Source: Bacillus sp. MRMR6 (lineage in GTDB: Bacteria; Bacillota; Bacilli; Bacillales; Cytobacillaceae). Taken from it: a stretch of 47,442 nucleotides of DNA. The stretch lies in contig NZ_MSLS01000038.1 in the NCBI RefSeq assembly GCF_001940785.1, positions 23,695 to 71,136 on the forward strand. Reading direction: 5' to 3'. The notes under the pieces are model-generated. The model made no database searches. It saw nothing but the letters and a program-made list of their open reading frames with translations, and had not been told where the DNA came from. The position numbers and the translations under genes were made by a program. Shown one piece after another: positions 40,302 through 47,442 of this stretch. Every line of letters starts with the position of its first letter. Position 1 is the stretch's first letter.

Positions 40302-40384
40302 CCTTTAAAAAATACCTCAGCAAGGTTTTTCATGCTGTCTCATGATGTTTTCTCTCTGTTGTATCAACGGGTATTTTTAAAAGG
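40302..40384. repeat. Long inverted repeat in the 366-bp gap before the VOC gene
   Basis: CCTTTAAAAAATACC (40302-40316) pairs with GGTATTTTTAAAAGG (about 40370-40384) with one mismatch across about 53 nt. It could be a small degenerate mobile element or RNA structure. The rest of the gap shows no gene. Confidence 0.5.
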
Positions 40385-40571
40385 AAATTGTGGTCTCAGT
40401 ATGAATTAAATCTGATAAAGTTATACCAAAAAAACAAAATACAGGAAATTAGCACTAGGAATATATTGTGAATTAGGAATATCTATCTAATCCTTTTAGG
40501 AATGCTTCTCGTGTCAAATGGTGTGGTATGATGGTTGGCAAGAAGATTATGAATAAAGGAGTGGAACTAAG

Positions 40572-40961
40572 TTGATTCAATCTTTGGAGATCCACCATGT
40601 AAGCCTAACGGTGACAAATTTAGAAGATGCAAAACACTTTTACAGAAAAATAGTAGGATTAAAAGAGATCGAGCGTCCGAATTTTGATTTTCCTGGTGCT
40701 TGGTATGCAATTGGCAGCCAGCAACTCCATCTTATCGTTCTGCCAACTTCGCAAACCATTCGGAAAGATAAGAGCCCGAGCAGCAGAGAAGGACATTTTG
40801 CGATAAGAGTAAAAGACTATCATGAAACGCTCTCCTGGCTGAAACAAAATAATGTGGATGTGCTAGAAAAGCCAAACAGCGCAAGCGGTTTCGCGCAAAT
40901 TTTTTGTGCCGACCCTGACGGCAACTTAATTGAACTCAATGTTGATCAACAGGATATGTAA
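40572..40961 (+). CDS. VOC superfamily (glyoxalase-like) protein
   Basis: The start is TTG, 12 bases after AAAGGAG. The 129 residues form one VOC module: IHHVSLTVTNLEDAKHFYRKIVGLKEIERP...QLHLIVL...GHFAIRV...FCADPDGNLIELNVDQ. Metal ligands expected in the family are present (His in IHHVS, His in GHFAIRV, Glu in NLIELN), unlike the VOC protein at 16788. The substrate is unknown; lactoylglutathione-lyase-like or fosfomycin-type proteins share this layout. Confidence 0.82.
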   Translation: MIQSLEIHHVSLTVTNLEDAKHFYRKIVGLKEIERPNFDFPGAWYAIGSQQLHLIVLPTSQTIRKDKSPSSREGHFAIRVKDYHETLSWLKQNNVDVLEKPNSASGFAQIFCADPDGNLIELNVDQQDM

Positions 40962-41082
40962 AAGAGCAGTCAATCCCCTTCTGATTTGTTACCAAAAACT
41001 CACTAGTTGTTGTGCTTGTGAATCATAGGATAATAGTATTTAATAGGAGTATTGAGTTGAGTTATCAAATCAGGGGGAAATT

Positions 41083-42018
41083 ATGAAACAAGAAGAACGT
41101 TCCATTTCAATTGGCTTGCCGCTGACCATTTCCATCATTGCGATTAGCTTCTCTGCAATCTTTGTAAAATGGTCCGATGCACCTGCATCAATATTAAGTA
41201 TGTACCGGATGTGGTTTGCAAGCCTTTTAATGCTGCCCATTGTTTGGAAATACAGAGCCGAATTTAAGAAACTAACAAAAAAAAGCTGGTTCTTTTTATT
41301 CTTTTCCGGTATCTTTTTAGCCCTACATTTTGTTCTATGGTTCGGTTCGTTAAAGTTAACAACGGTCGCGAGTTCCACCATCATTCTCGCCTTGCAGCCG
41401 ATTGTTTCATTAGTCGGGGGGTTTTTACTTTTTAAAGAACGAACAACTTCTTCTGCTTTAATGACAATGGGAATTGCGATTATCGGAGCGATGATGATCG
41501 GCTGGGGTGACTTTGGACTAAGTAAACAAGCAATCCTTGGTGATATCTTATCGTTCCTAAGTGTGATTGCGGTTGTCGGTTACTTATTAATCGGTCAAAC
41601 AGTTGTTAAGAAGGTGATCCACTGGATTTATAGCTTCTGTGTTTTCTTCTTTGCCGCAATTTGTTTAACCTTGTACAACATCGGAGCTGGAGTTGAGATG
41701 ACTAGCTATCCTGCAAAGGAATGGGGGATCTTTCTATTACTTGCGACCGTACCAACAATCAGCCATCTCATTAATAACTGGCTATTAAACTATGTTAATG
41801 CCACAACAATCAGCATGAGTATCTTGGGAGAACCCGTGGGAGCAACCATCCTAGCCATCTTGTTACTTGGAGAACAACTGGCAGGCTGGCAAATCCTCGG
41901 TGGACTACTGGTCCTCCTAGGCGTCTTCTTCTTCCTAACACAGCAGACAAAACCACTCCCGCACAAACAAAAAACAACCAACAACATACCAAACAGCGTA
42001 AACCCCTTAGATCTCTAA
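41083..42018 (+). CDS. DMT superfamily (EamA) transporter
   Basis: The 311 residues hold ten membrane helices in two EamA repeats (SIIAISFSAIFVKWSDAPASILSMYRMWFASLLMLP; GDILSFLSVIAVVGYLLIGQTVV). The end of the second repeat carries the usual ATTISMSILGEPVGATILAILLLGEQLAGWQILGGLLVLLGVF. Such proteins export amino acids or other metabolites. GGGGG lies 6 bases before the ATG. The last 60 bases are very A/C-rich, and the stop codon lies inside the terminator hairpin. Confidence 0.9.
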   Translation: MKQEERSISIGLPLTISIIAISFSAIFVKWSDAPASILSMYRMWFASLLMLPIVWKYRAEFKKLTKKSWFFLFFSGIFLALHFVLWFGSLKLTTVASSTIILALQPIVSLVGGFLLFKERTTSSALMTMGIAIIGAMMIGWGDFGLSKQAILGDILSFLSVIAVVGYLLIGQTVVKKVIHWIYSFCVFFFAAICLTLYNIGAGVEMTSYPAKEWGIFLLLATVPTISHLINNWLLNYVNATTISMSILGEPVGATILAILLLGEQLAGWQILGGLLVLLGVFFFLTQQTKPLPHKQKTTNNIPNSVNPLDL

Positions 42019-42026
42019 GGGGTTTT
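42003..42026 (+). terminator. Terminator overlapping the EamA stop codon
   Basis: CCCCTTAG-atct-CTAAGGGG is followed by TTTTCTGT. The stop TAA is in the right arm. Confidence 0.88.
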
Positions 42027-42048
42027 CTGTTTGGATGGGAACACGAAT

Positions 42049-42151
42049 GGTGACACATGAATAATGGTGCCGGTCACCATTCACACATTGATGCGGCAGT
42101 GTGCTGATGGTGACAGGCACCACTCGTGGACACTTTCCACCACAGGCGTAC
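42049..42151 (-). repeat. REP-like element E9, diverged long form, reverse orientation
   Basis: Read on the minus strand it starts TGTACGCCTGTGGTGGA, passes GTCCACGAGTGGTGCCTGTC and then has a different inner part containing AATGGTG-CCGGT-CACCATT (42063-42081). About the same length as the 102-nt copies, but the outer hairpin is rearranged. Confidence 0.75.
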
Positions 42152-42155
42152 ACTC

Positions 42156-43016
42156 TTACCAAAGGGAGTCTAATATATCTGATTTAATTAGGTTGGTGTC
42201 GATGTTGCAGGTTTGGCCGTCGATTCCGTATTGCCAGATTGAGACGTTTATGTTTTCTGGTGCTCCTGGTTCAAAGGCTGGGGCATCTGCTTGTGCGGTG
42301 ATACCTGGTTCAGGGTTACTGCTCCAGATAATCGTTTCGTCTGCAACTGTTTGACTGTTCGCTGCTGCTGCTTGATAAGCAGCGGTCACATCACGATCGC
42401 TCCTAAAAACACCGTAGATTCCTGGATGATATGGTGAATCTAGTAATGTATCAACCCAGCCGCGAATAAATGCTTCGTCAACGGGATAACCTGGCTCAAT
42501 ATCAGCAAAGATGGCAATTCCCTGTGGAATTCCTAAATTCTCTGCATAGGCAATAGCCTCTTCAGCCTCTGCGATCCCTTGCTCGTACGTAGTCGCGTCC
42601 GTAAAATGATTAAAAATCGGAATAATTTTTATCCCTTGATTATGAAGAAAAGCTGCTTCATCGGCTGTTAACCCCGCAGATACACCTTCTTTTGTCTCCA
42701 AGTATCGTCCAAAAAACGCAGGCTTTCCGTAGTTTTCAGCCACACATTGAATAAAGGCAGTATCCACCGGACTGGCCGTATCTAAGCCCCAAAGAATTTC
42801 AGGCTGCTCCTGTCCGGCATCCTCTTCCGACGACTCCTGTTCTGAATCTTGACCCAATTCCTGTACCTTATCTGTATCTGCCTCTGGTACAGTCTGGGCC
42901 TCTTGTACAGGCACCGTTGTTTCTTTTCCTCCATTCGAATTGAACATAATAAGCATTAATGGAAGAACTAATATGGCACTTAACAGAATAATCCAGACCT
43001 TTTTTCGTGTTTTCAT
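42156..43016 (-). CDS. Membrane-anchored DUF1906 (Rv2525c-like glycoside hydrolase-like) protein
   Basis: The 286 residues start with a membrane anchor or signal (KKVWIILLSAILVLPLMLIMF), then an acidic spacer of about 50 residues rich in Glu, Gln and Asp, then a TIM-barrel-like DUF1906 domain. Domain signs are LWGLDTASPVDTAFIQCVAENYG, FFGRYLETKEGVSAGLTADEAAFLHNQGIKIIPIFNHF, YAENLGIPQGIAIFADIEPGY and NVSIWQYGIDGQTCNIDTNLI. It probably acts on wall polysaccharide outside the cell; Asp/Glu in IFADIEPG are candidate catalytic residues. Its stop region directly abuts repeat E9. GGAGG is 6 bases before the ATG. Confidence 0.82.
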   Translation of the reverse strand: MKTRKKVWIILLSAILVLPLMLIMFNSNGGKETTVPVQEAQTVPEADTDKVQELGQDSEQESSEEDAGQEQPEILWGLDTASPVDTAFIQCVAENYGKPAFFGRYLETKEGVSAGLTADEAAFLHNQGIKIIPIFNHFTDATTYEQGIAEAEEAIAYAENLGIPQGIAIFADIEPGYPVDEAFIRGWVDTLLDSPYHPGIYGVFRSDRDVTAAYQAAAANSQTVADETIIWSSNPEPGITAQADAPAFEPGAPENINVSIWQYGIDGQTCNIDTNLIKSDILDSLW

Positions 43017-43201
43017 ACCTTCCCTCCATTTGACATTCTCTTAACCAAATTATGAGAATGTCGAATAGGCGTGTGGGCTGGCAAATCAAAGAGGAAACAA
43101 GACCTACCAATACAAAGGGAAACAAGACCTTTTTCCTGGCAATTTCTTAAGGTATAAAACCATGATAACGAGTTTAAAATGGGGGTGAAGGGGGCTTTAG
43201 C

Positions 43202-43630
43202 ATGAGAGGATTTCTAATTATTGTTTGGGTGGCCATTATTTTAACTTTAACCTGTACCTCTAGCTTTAGTAGACTCATCGAGTACGGTCAGATACAATTT
43301 CAATGGAACCACCAACCCAATTTCGCCCAGCTTTTATTACCATTGCCAGTCGAAATCAGCAAAAGCTTTCTATTACAAAAATTTGGGCATATCTTTGTCT
43401 TCATGATGCTCACTCTAATGCTCCAAACAAAATACAAATCAAAACGAACGGCCCTTATCATCGCACTTTCATTTTCGGTAATCACAGAGCTATTACAGTT
43501 ATTCTTCCACCGCGATGGGAGGATTTTTGATATCGGCTTCGACACCATCGGGATTTTGGTTGCACTAGCAATTAGTACGACCTTCACACCTGCCGACCAA
43601 TACAAGACCACTATCAAGCGCGTGCCTTAA
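43202..43630 (+). CDS. VanZ-family membrane protein
   Basis: The 142 residues hold four membrane helices. The family motif is clear in QKFGHIFVFMMLTLMLQ and SVITELLQLFFHRDGRIFDIGFDTIGILVAL. VanZ-like proteins affect glycopeptide susceptibility in some hosts, but most have unknown roles. AAGGGGG precedes the ATG by about 9 bases. It is divergent from the DUF1906 gene. Confidence 0.85.
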   Translation: MRGFLIIVWVAIILTLTCTSSFSRLIEYGQIQFQWNHQPNFAQLLLPLPVEISKSFLLQKFGHIFVFMMLTLMLQTKYKSKRTALIIALSFSVITELLQLFFHRDGRIFDIGFDTIGILVALAISTTFTPADQYKTTIKRVP

Positions 43631-43725
43631 CACTCATATTTATCAAGCATCCATGAGTATTGCCCAGACAAATTCCTTTATAAATCATAATATGATAAAG
43701 GAACATTAAAGTGGAGGTGATTTGG

Positions 43726-44463
43726 ATGCTTTTTAAAGTCATAGCGGGGTCTTTTAAGTCAAGGAAAAATGCGGACGAGCGCAATACCTTCCTCCGAAAA
43801 AAGGGAATTGAATCGTATATTGCACCAACTACCGTATCTGGTGAAACGTGGTTTCGTGTTCAAACGGGAGCGTTTTCAAGCCAGAAAAATGCAGAACAGC
43901 ACTTGGAAAAAGTAAAAAGTGCCGGCATTACGGACGCCTTTATGCTAGCAGATAACAGCATTCCTGTTCCAGCAGATCCAACCACGATATTAGGACCAAC
44001 CATTCTTTCAGCAGAAAAGATGGACAAATTTGTAGATATAATTAACCTAGGTGCGATAAAGCTTGGCACCTATTATGACCACCTTGGTAAATATTACGGA
44101 ATCAGAGCTGATGTTGCTTTTGCACAAGCCTTGCTTGAAACAAATTTTTTCCGCTATACCGGAGTGGTACGTGCCAACCAAAACAACTATGCTGGAATCG
44201 GAGCAATAGGCGGCGAGGTCCGTGGCGCAAGCTTTTCAACACCAGAAGAAGGAGTCTTGGCTCATCTACAGCATTTATTTGCATACGCCACTACAAACTC
44301 TCTCCCAGCTGACTACCCTCTCATTGATCCACGTTTTCATCTTGTAAGAAGAGGTTCCGCCCCTAACTGGACCGATTTGAACGGAAAATGGGCCGTGCCT
44401 GGCGACACCTACGGTCAGTCCATTTTAAGTCTATATGAAAGAATTGTCTCAGCCACAGCTTAG
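43726..44463 (+). CDS. SPOR-domain N-acetylglucosaminidase
   Basis: GGAGGTGAT 7 bases before ATG at 43726 sets the start; the frame opens at 43711. The 245 residues hold an N-terminal SPOR domain (LFKVIAGSFKSRKNADERNTFLRKKGIESYI, FRVQTGAFSSQKNAEQHLEKVKSAGI), which binds denuded glycan. The C-terminal glucosaminidase domain (YGIRADVAFAQALLETNFFRYTGVVRANQNNYAGIGAIGG, SFSTPEEGVLAHLQHLFAYA) has Glu in LLETNFF as the likely catalytic residue. No signal peptide is seen, so it may be released by lysis or be a spore protein, like the amidase at 10741. Confidence 0.88.
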   Translation: MLFKVIAGSFKSRKNADERNTFLRKKGIESYIAPTTVSGETWFRVQTGAFSSQKNAEQHLEKVKSAGITDAFMLADNSIPVPADPTTILGPTILSAEKMDKFVDIINLGAIKLGTYYDHLGKYYGIRADVAFAQALLETNFFRYTGVVRANQNNYAGIGAIGGEVRGASFSTPEEGVLAHLQHLFAYATTNSLPADYPLIDPRFHLVRRGSAPNWTDLNGKWAVPGDTYGQSILSLYERIVSATA

Positions 44464-44544
44464 TAAAGACCTCTAACAGTGGGAGATCTTTTTTGGCTAA
44501 TAGGAATGTATGATTTTCTAAATTTATACTTTCCTAACGCATAA

Positions 44545-44596
44545 GAAAAACTAAGGCATTCGCCTTAAGGACTTGGCGAATGCCAAGTTTTTCTAA
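44545..44596. terminator. Long hairpin terminator before the RNase J gene
   Basis: AGAAAAACT-aa-GGCATTCGCC pairs with GGCGAATGCC-aa-GTTTTTCT around a 10-nt loop. Symmetry suggests it works in either direction. Confidence 0.85.
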
Positions 44597-44674
44597 TATA
44601 AAAATAGTCCTCCTAAATAACGGAAGGAAAAAAGGGAACACTATTATAATGATTAGCGAATAGGAGGCAAGAAC

Positions 44675-46351
44675 TTGAAAACTACCCATAATGCTTTATC
44701 AATTTTTTCTCTAGGCGGCATAAATGAAATCGGTAAGAATATGTATGTCGTCCAGTATCGTGATGACATCGTCGTCATCGACTGTGGCGGCAAGTTCCCT
44801 GACGAGAGTTTGTTAGGAATTGATTTGATTATCCCAGACCTTACTTACTTAGAAGAAAATCAAGATAAAATTCGCGCGATGATTGTCACACACGGGCATG
44901 AGGACCATATCGGCGGCATACCTTACTTTTTACGAAAGCTACCAAACGTTCCCATCTATGCCACCCGTTTTACGCTTGGTTTAATTGAACTAAAATTAGA
45001 GGAACACCGTTTAATAGCGGATACGAAGCTAGTACAAATTAATGCAGATTCCAACGTTGAACTGGGAGAAATGCAGGCTAGTTTTTTCAAGGTGAGCCAT
45101 AGCATCCCTGACTGTCTAGGAATTGTATTTGATACACCGGAAGGCAGGGTTGTTCATACCGGTGATTTTAAATTTGATTTAACTCCCGTAAATAACCAGT
45201 ATTCTGATATTCATAAAATGGCAGAGCTTGGCGAGAAAGGCGTTTTAGTTTTATTATCGGAAAGCACCAATGCTGAACGTAAGGGCTTAACACCAACTGA
45301 GCAAACGATCGGTGAACATATGCTAGAGGCCTTTATGAAAGCGACTGGGAAAATCTTTGTTTCAACCTTTGCTTCGAATGTATCCCGGGTTCAGCAGGTG
45401 GTTGAGGCAGCCATTAAAACGAACCGAAAGCTCGCATTGCTTGGCAGGAGTATGGTCAATGTCGTGAATGTGGCCATGGAACGGGGTTATTTACAAATTC
45501 CGGATGGGATGCTGATTGATGCTCGTGAAGTGGAGAATCTCCACTCAGAAAAAGTAGCGATTCTATGTACAGGCAGTCAGGGTGAACCAAATGCCGCTTT
45601 ATCGCGTCTTGCTAGTGCAAACTATCGTGATGTCACCATTCACCCTGGTGATACTGTGATTTTTGCCGCTTCACCAATCCCTGGAAATGAAAAGGATGTT
45701 TCAAAAATCATCGACAATTTGTACAAGCTTGGTGCCAAAGTGATCTATGGCTCTGGAAGTACGACCGGAATGCATGTTTCAGGACATGGCTATCAAGAGG
45801 ATTTAAAACTTATGCTTACGTTGATCAAGCCCACTTATTTTATTCCGATTCACGGTGAGCAACGAATGCTCCACCATCACCGCCTTCTAGCTGAGTCGGT
45901 AGGAGTCGAAAAAGGAAATACGTTTATCATCCAAAATGGTGATGTTGTCGATGTGGAAAACACTGTAGCTCGTCAAACACGGAGGATTCCTTCAGGTGAT
46001 ACATATGTTGATGGTTTAGGTGTCGGTGATATCGGTGACGTTGTACTTAGGGACCGGAGACAGCTGTCTGAGGATGGAATGCTCGTTATCGTCATTACAA
46101 TCAGCAGGACAGATCGGAAAATCATTTCAGGACCTGACACCATTTCTCGCGGTTTCGTTTATACCCGCGATTCAGAAGAACTCCTAAAGGAGGTCAACCG
46201 CCTAGCCAAGAAAACCGTCAACGACCTGCAATCAGATAATATACGTCAATGGAATGCCATCAAACAAGGTATTAAAAAATCAGTCGGCCAATATCTCTTT
46301 ACCCATACAAAAAGAAAGCCGATGATTTTGCCGATTATTATCGAAATTTAA
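44675..46351 (+). CDS. RNase J family ribonuclease (orphan paralogue)
   Basis: The 558 residues have the complete RNase J plan: a metallo-beta-lactamase part with LGGINEIGKNMYVV, the active site THGHEDHIGGIPY, SHSIPDCLG and HTGDFKFDLTPV, a beta-CASP part (STFASNVSRVQQVVEAA, LCTGSQGEPNAALSRLA, SGHGYQEDLKLML), and a C-terminal domain ending FTHTKRKPMILPIIIEI. It should be an active 5' exo/endonuclease. Housekeeping rnjA in bacilli is normally beside rpoY (ykzG), which is absent here, so a third RNase J-type paralogue is likely; the gene symbol is left empty for that reason. GAATAGGAGGCAAGAAC gives the ribosome site of a TTG start. Confidence 0.92.
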   Translation: MKTTHNALSIFSLGGINEIGKNMYVVQYRDDIVVIDCGGKFPDESLLGIDLIIPDLTYLEENQDKIRAMIVTHGHEDHIGGIPYFLRKLPNVPIYATRFTLGLIELKLEEHRLIADTKLVQINADSNVELGEMQASFFKVSHSIPDCLGIVFDTPEGRVVHTGDFKFDLTPVNNQYSDIHKMAELGEKGVLVLLSESTNAERKGLTPTEQTIGEHMLEAFMKATGKIFVSTFASNVSRVQQVVEAAIKTNRKLALLGRSMVNVVNVAMERGYLQIPDGMLIDAREVENLHSEKVAILCTGSQGEPNAALSRLASANYRDVTIHPGDTVIFAASPIPGNEKDVSKIIDNLYKLGAKVIYGSGSTTGMHVSGHGYQEDLKLMLTLIKPTYFIPIHGEQRMLHHHRLLAESVGVEKGNTFIIQNGDVVDVENTVARQTRRIPSGDTYVDGLGVGDIGDVVLRDRRQLSEDGMLVIVITISRTDRKIISGPDTISRGFVYTRDSEELLKEVNRLAKKTVNDLQSDNIRQWNAIKQGIKKSVGQYLFTHTKRKPMILPIIIEI

Positions 46352-46352
46352 G

Positions 46353-46400
46353 ACTAGGAAAGGCACCGCTATATTATAAGGTGCCTTTCCTAGTTTTTAT
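46353..46400 (+). terminator. Terminator after the RNase J gene
   Basis: ACTAGGAAAGGCACC and GGTGCCTTTCCTAGT form a perfect 15-bp stem followed by T5ATTTTT. Confidence 0.93.
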
Positions 46401-46465
46401 TTTTCCTCTGCCTAACTTTTTTTTCAGCTTTTATGTATATAGAAGGTGAAAGGAGGTGAGCAAGC

Positions 46466-46684
46466 ATGGCAGAAGCAATTTTAGCAACTACTAAGCTTCG
46501 CTTGGTTTTCCAAGCGGGCATGGATGATGAAGGGAGAGCAATCTATAAGTTTAAGACGTTTAACAATGTCAAGAGGGAATCAACGACAGAACAACTTTTT
46601 CAGGCTGCACAAGCTCTATACACCCTGAGCAGTGATAACCTAAGCCGAGTAGAACGAATGGATACATCTGATTTATTAGGCTAA
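46466..46684 (+). CDS. DUF1659 family small protein
   Basis: The 72 residues match DUF1659: MAEAILATTKLRLVFQAGMDDEGRAIYKFKTFNNVK then a helical part TEQLFQAAQALYTLSSDNLSRVERMDTSDL. Function unknown. AGGAGGTGAGCAAGC precedes the ATG. In many bacilli DUF1659 and DUF2922 genes are neighbours, as here. Confidence 0.85.
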   Translation: MAEAILATTKLRLVFQAGMDDEGRAIYKFKTFNNVKRESTTEQLFQAAQALYTLSSDNLSRVERMDTSDLLG

Positions 46685-46726
46685 TAAGAGGTCTAAAAAT
46701 TGGTGGAAGAATAGGAGGTGAATAGA

Positions 46727-46945
46727 ATGGCAAAAACACTAGAATTACAATTTGTCACTGAGAATGGAAAGACAGCTCGAATAATCGTTGAAAATCCAAA
46801 AGAACCAATTGACCCAGCAATAGTAAAACTATCGATGGAAGCAATCATCGCTTCTAACGTTTTTTCAACAGCAAACGGAAACCTAGTCTTCTTTGGAGGC
46901 GCACGAGTCATCGACCGAAACATAACCGAATTTGAAATCGTTTAA
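46727..46945 (+). CDS. DUF2922 family small protein
   Basis: The 72 residues match DUF2922: AKTLELQFVTENGKTARIIVENPKEPIDPAIVKLSMEAII then VFSTANGNLVFFGGARVIDRNITEFEIV. AGGAGGTGA 5-6 bases before ATG at 46727 sets the start rather than GTG at 46718, which lies in that site. It is probably co-transcribed with the DUF1659 gene, 42 bases upstream. Function unknown. Confidence 0.85.
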   Translation: MAKTLELQFVTENGKTARIIVENPKEPIDPAIVKLSMEAIIASNVFSTANGNLVFFGGARVIDRNITEFEIV

Positions 46946-46949
46946 TAAA

Positions 46950-46990
46950 AAAACAGACCGGGTTCCTGATTAGAAACTCGGTCTGTTTCT
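46950..46990 (+). terminator. Terminator after the DUF2922 gene
   Basis: AAACAGACCG and CGGTCTGTTT pair, with inner GTTTC/GAAAC-like arms, followed by CTTTT. Confidence 0.9.
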
Positions 46991-47019
46991 TTTAACAAAC
47001 AGCCAGGTTAAAGATGAAT

Positions 47020-47155
47020 TCAACTGATTTTTGCGAAATTTGCGAGACTCCTCGAAAATGCTAGCGCATTTTCTTCGTGCGTGGGCATATTCAGGATGTT
47101 AATCAATGTCCTGCAGGAACACGAACCAAGTGAGACCCCGCAGGTCGGAACGGAG
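47020..47155. repeat. Noncoding repeat-like sequence upstream of the IS
   Basis: GAAAATGC-TAGC-GCATTTTC (47054-47073) is a perfect hairpin. GCGAGACTCCT and GAGACCCCGCAGG are phrases I associate with a dispersed repeat common in Bacillus genomes, from memory only. No coding potential is seen. Confidence 0.4.
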
Positions 47156-47442
47156 GGCACTGAAAAAGTCCTTTGTTTTGAGGCAGTTGAAGGTTGATTT
47201 TATCAACCCTTCAACTGCTTTTTATTTTATAATTAAGGTAACAAGACTTTAAAGGTGGTACCGAAATGATTTCCTTTCAAGATTCATTTAATCTTAGCCC
47301 ATATATAGGAATTTATGATCTCATTGTTCCAAAAGATAATATGCTTCGCCAAATTAAAAAACTAGTCGACTTTTCATTCATAATTGAAGAATTAAAAGAT
47401 AAATATTGTCTGGATAACGGTCGCAATGCCGTGCCACCAATT
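47156..47442 (+). mobile_element. Left part of an IS1182-like insertion sequence (cut by window end)
   Basis: The transposase start lies here, preceded by a hairpin GCAGTTGAAGG-TTGAT/ATCAA-C-CCTTCAACTGC (about 47190-47219) that resembles an upstream regulatory or terminal structure. A left boundary near GGCACTGAAAAAGTCC (about 47156) is a guess; the right end is outside. Confidence 0.6.
47266..47442 (+). CDS. IS1182 family transposase, N-terminal fragment (3' end outside window)
   Basis: The frame from ATG at 47266 runs to the window edge without a stop: SLSPYIGIYDLIVPKDN-like start (read: FNLSPYIGIYDLIVPKDNM), LRQIKKLVDFSFIIEELKDKYCLDNGRNAVPPI. This is the typical IS1182/IS5-like N-terminus (DLIVPKDHLLR...VDFSFI...YC.DNGR...P). 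AAAGGTGGTACCGAA precedes the ATG. 59 codons are visible. Confidence 0.85.
   Translation, partial: MISFQDSFNLSPYIGIYDLIVPKDNMLRQIKKLVDFSFIIEELKDKYCLDNGRNAVPPI

Noticed and set aside
1386..42151. CRISPR array from the recurring 13-mer
   Set aside because: Copies are kilobases apart, vary in orientation and show no spacer units or cas genes.
42064..42354. Open frame with VPVTIHTLMRQ...
   Set aside because: It runs through repeat E9 and antisense to the DUF1906 gene; no ribosome site.

Overview
The window reads as chromosome of a low-to-moderate GC, Gram-positive, spore-forming member of the Bacillaceae (Bacillus/Neobacillus/Mesobacillus-like). Supporting signs are strong AGGAGG-type ribosome sites, frequent TTG/GTG starts, Rho-independent terminators after most genes, and genes typical of this group: TagU/LytR, SwrC-like RND pump, KtrD-like K+ channel, BstA/YfiT, MhqO with its operator, AlaR-AlaT, and treP-treA-treR. 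No rRNA, tRNA, CRISPR array or prophage was found. One truncated IS1182-like transposase lies at the right edge. Layout: (1) 1-6.5 kb: tail of a GFGPGA-repeat protein, zinc transporter ZupT, a membrane-anchored trypsin-like protease, a His/Gly-rich membrane peptide, a thioredoxin-fold lipoprotein interrupted by an in-frame TGA in a UxxC context (candidate selenoprotein), and a PlsY paralogue overlapping a GNAT-aminotransferase fusion. (2) 6.5-9 kb: YifB/ComM ATPase overlapped by a REP-associated tyrosine transposase (RAYT). (3) 9-24 kb: alpha/beta hydrolase, lipoprotein, cell-wall amidase, penicillin acylase, NCS2 purine permease, Crp/Fnr regulator, VOC proteins, Mo-bisMGD oxidoreductase, LCP ligase, MhqO-like dioxygenase. 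(4) 24-33 kb: proteasome-like Ntn hydrolase, two DinB-fold proteins, KtrD-like channel, RND pump, small membrane proteins. (5) 33-37.4 kb: trehalose operon with operators, cre-like site and a terminator-like hairpin between treP and treA. (6) 37.5-47.4 kb: alaR-alaT, HAD phosphatase, VOC protein, EamA exporter, DUF1906 glycosidase-like protein, VanZ, SPOR-glucosaminidase, RNase J paralogue with two tiny DUF genes, then the IS fragment. Two things stand out. First, the frame at 3503-4000 is intact on both sides of a TGA that replaces the first Cys of a CxxC redox motif, and a short GC-rich hairpin with a GGUCG loop follows the TGA at the distance expected for a bacterial SECIS element. Second, nine intergenic copies of one repeat family are scattered through the window. 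Four are exactly 55 nt and four exactly 102 nt; the long form is the short form plus a 47-nt hairpin insert; a ninth is divergent. All carry a GGTG-(CCTGT/ACAGG)-CACC core. Two copies bracket the ComM-RAYT pair, which suggests a REP/REPIN-RAYT system in a Firmicute. The flanks of most copies switch from A/C-rich on the left to G/T-rich on the right regardless of gene or element orientation. No homology search or folding program was run; all assignments come from reading motifs and translations.
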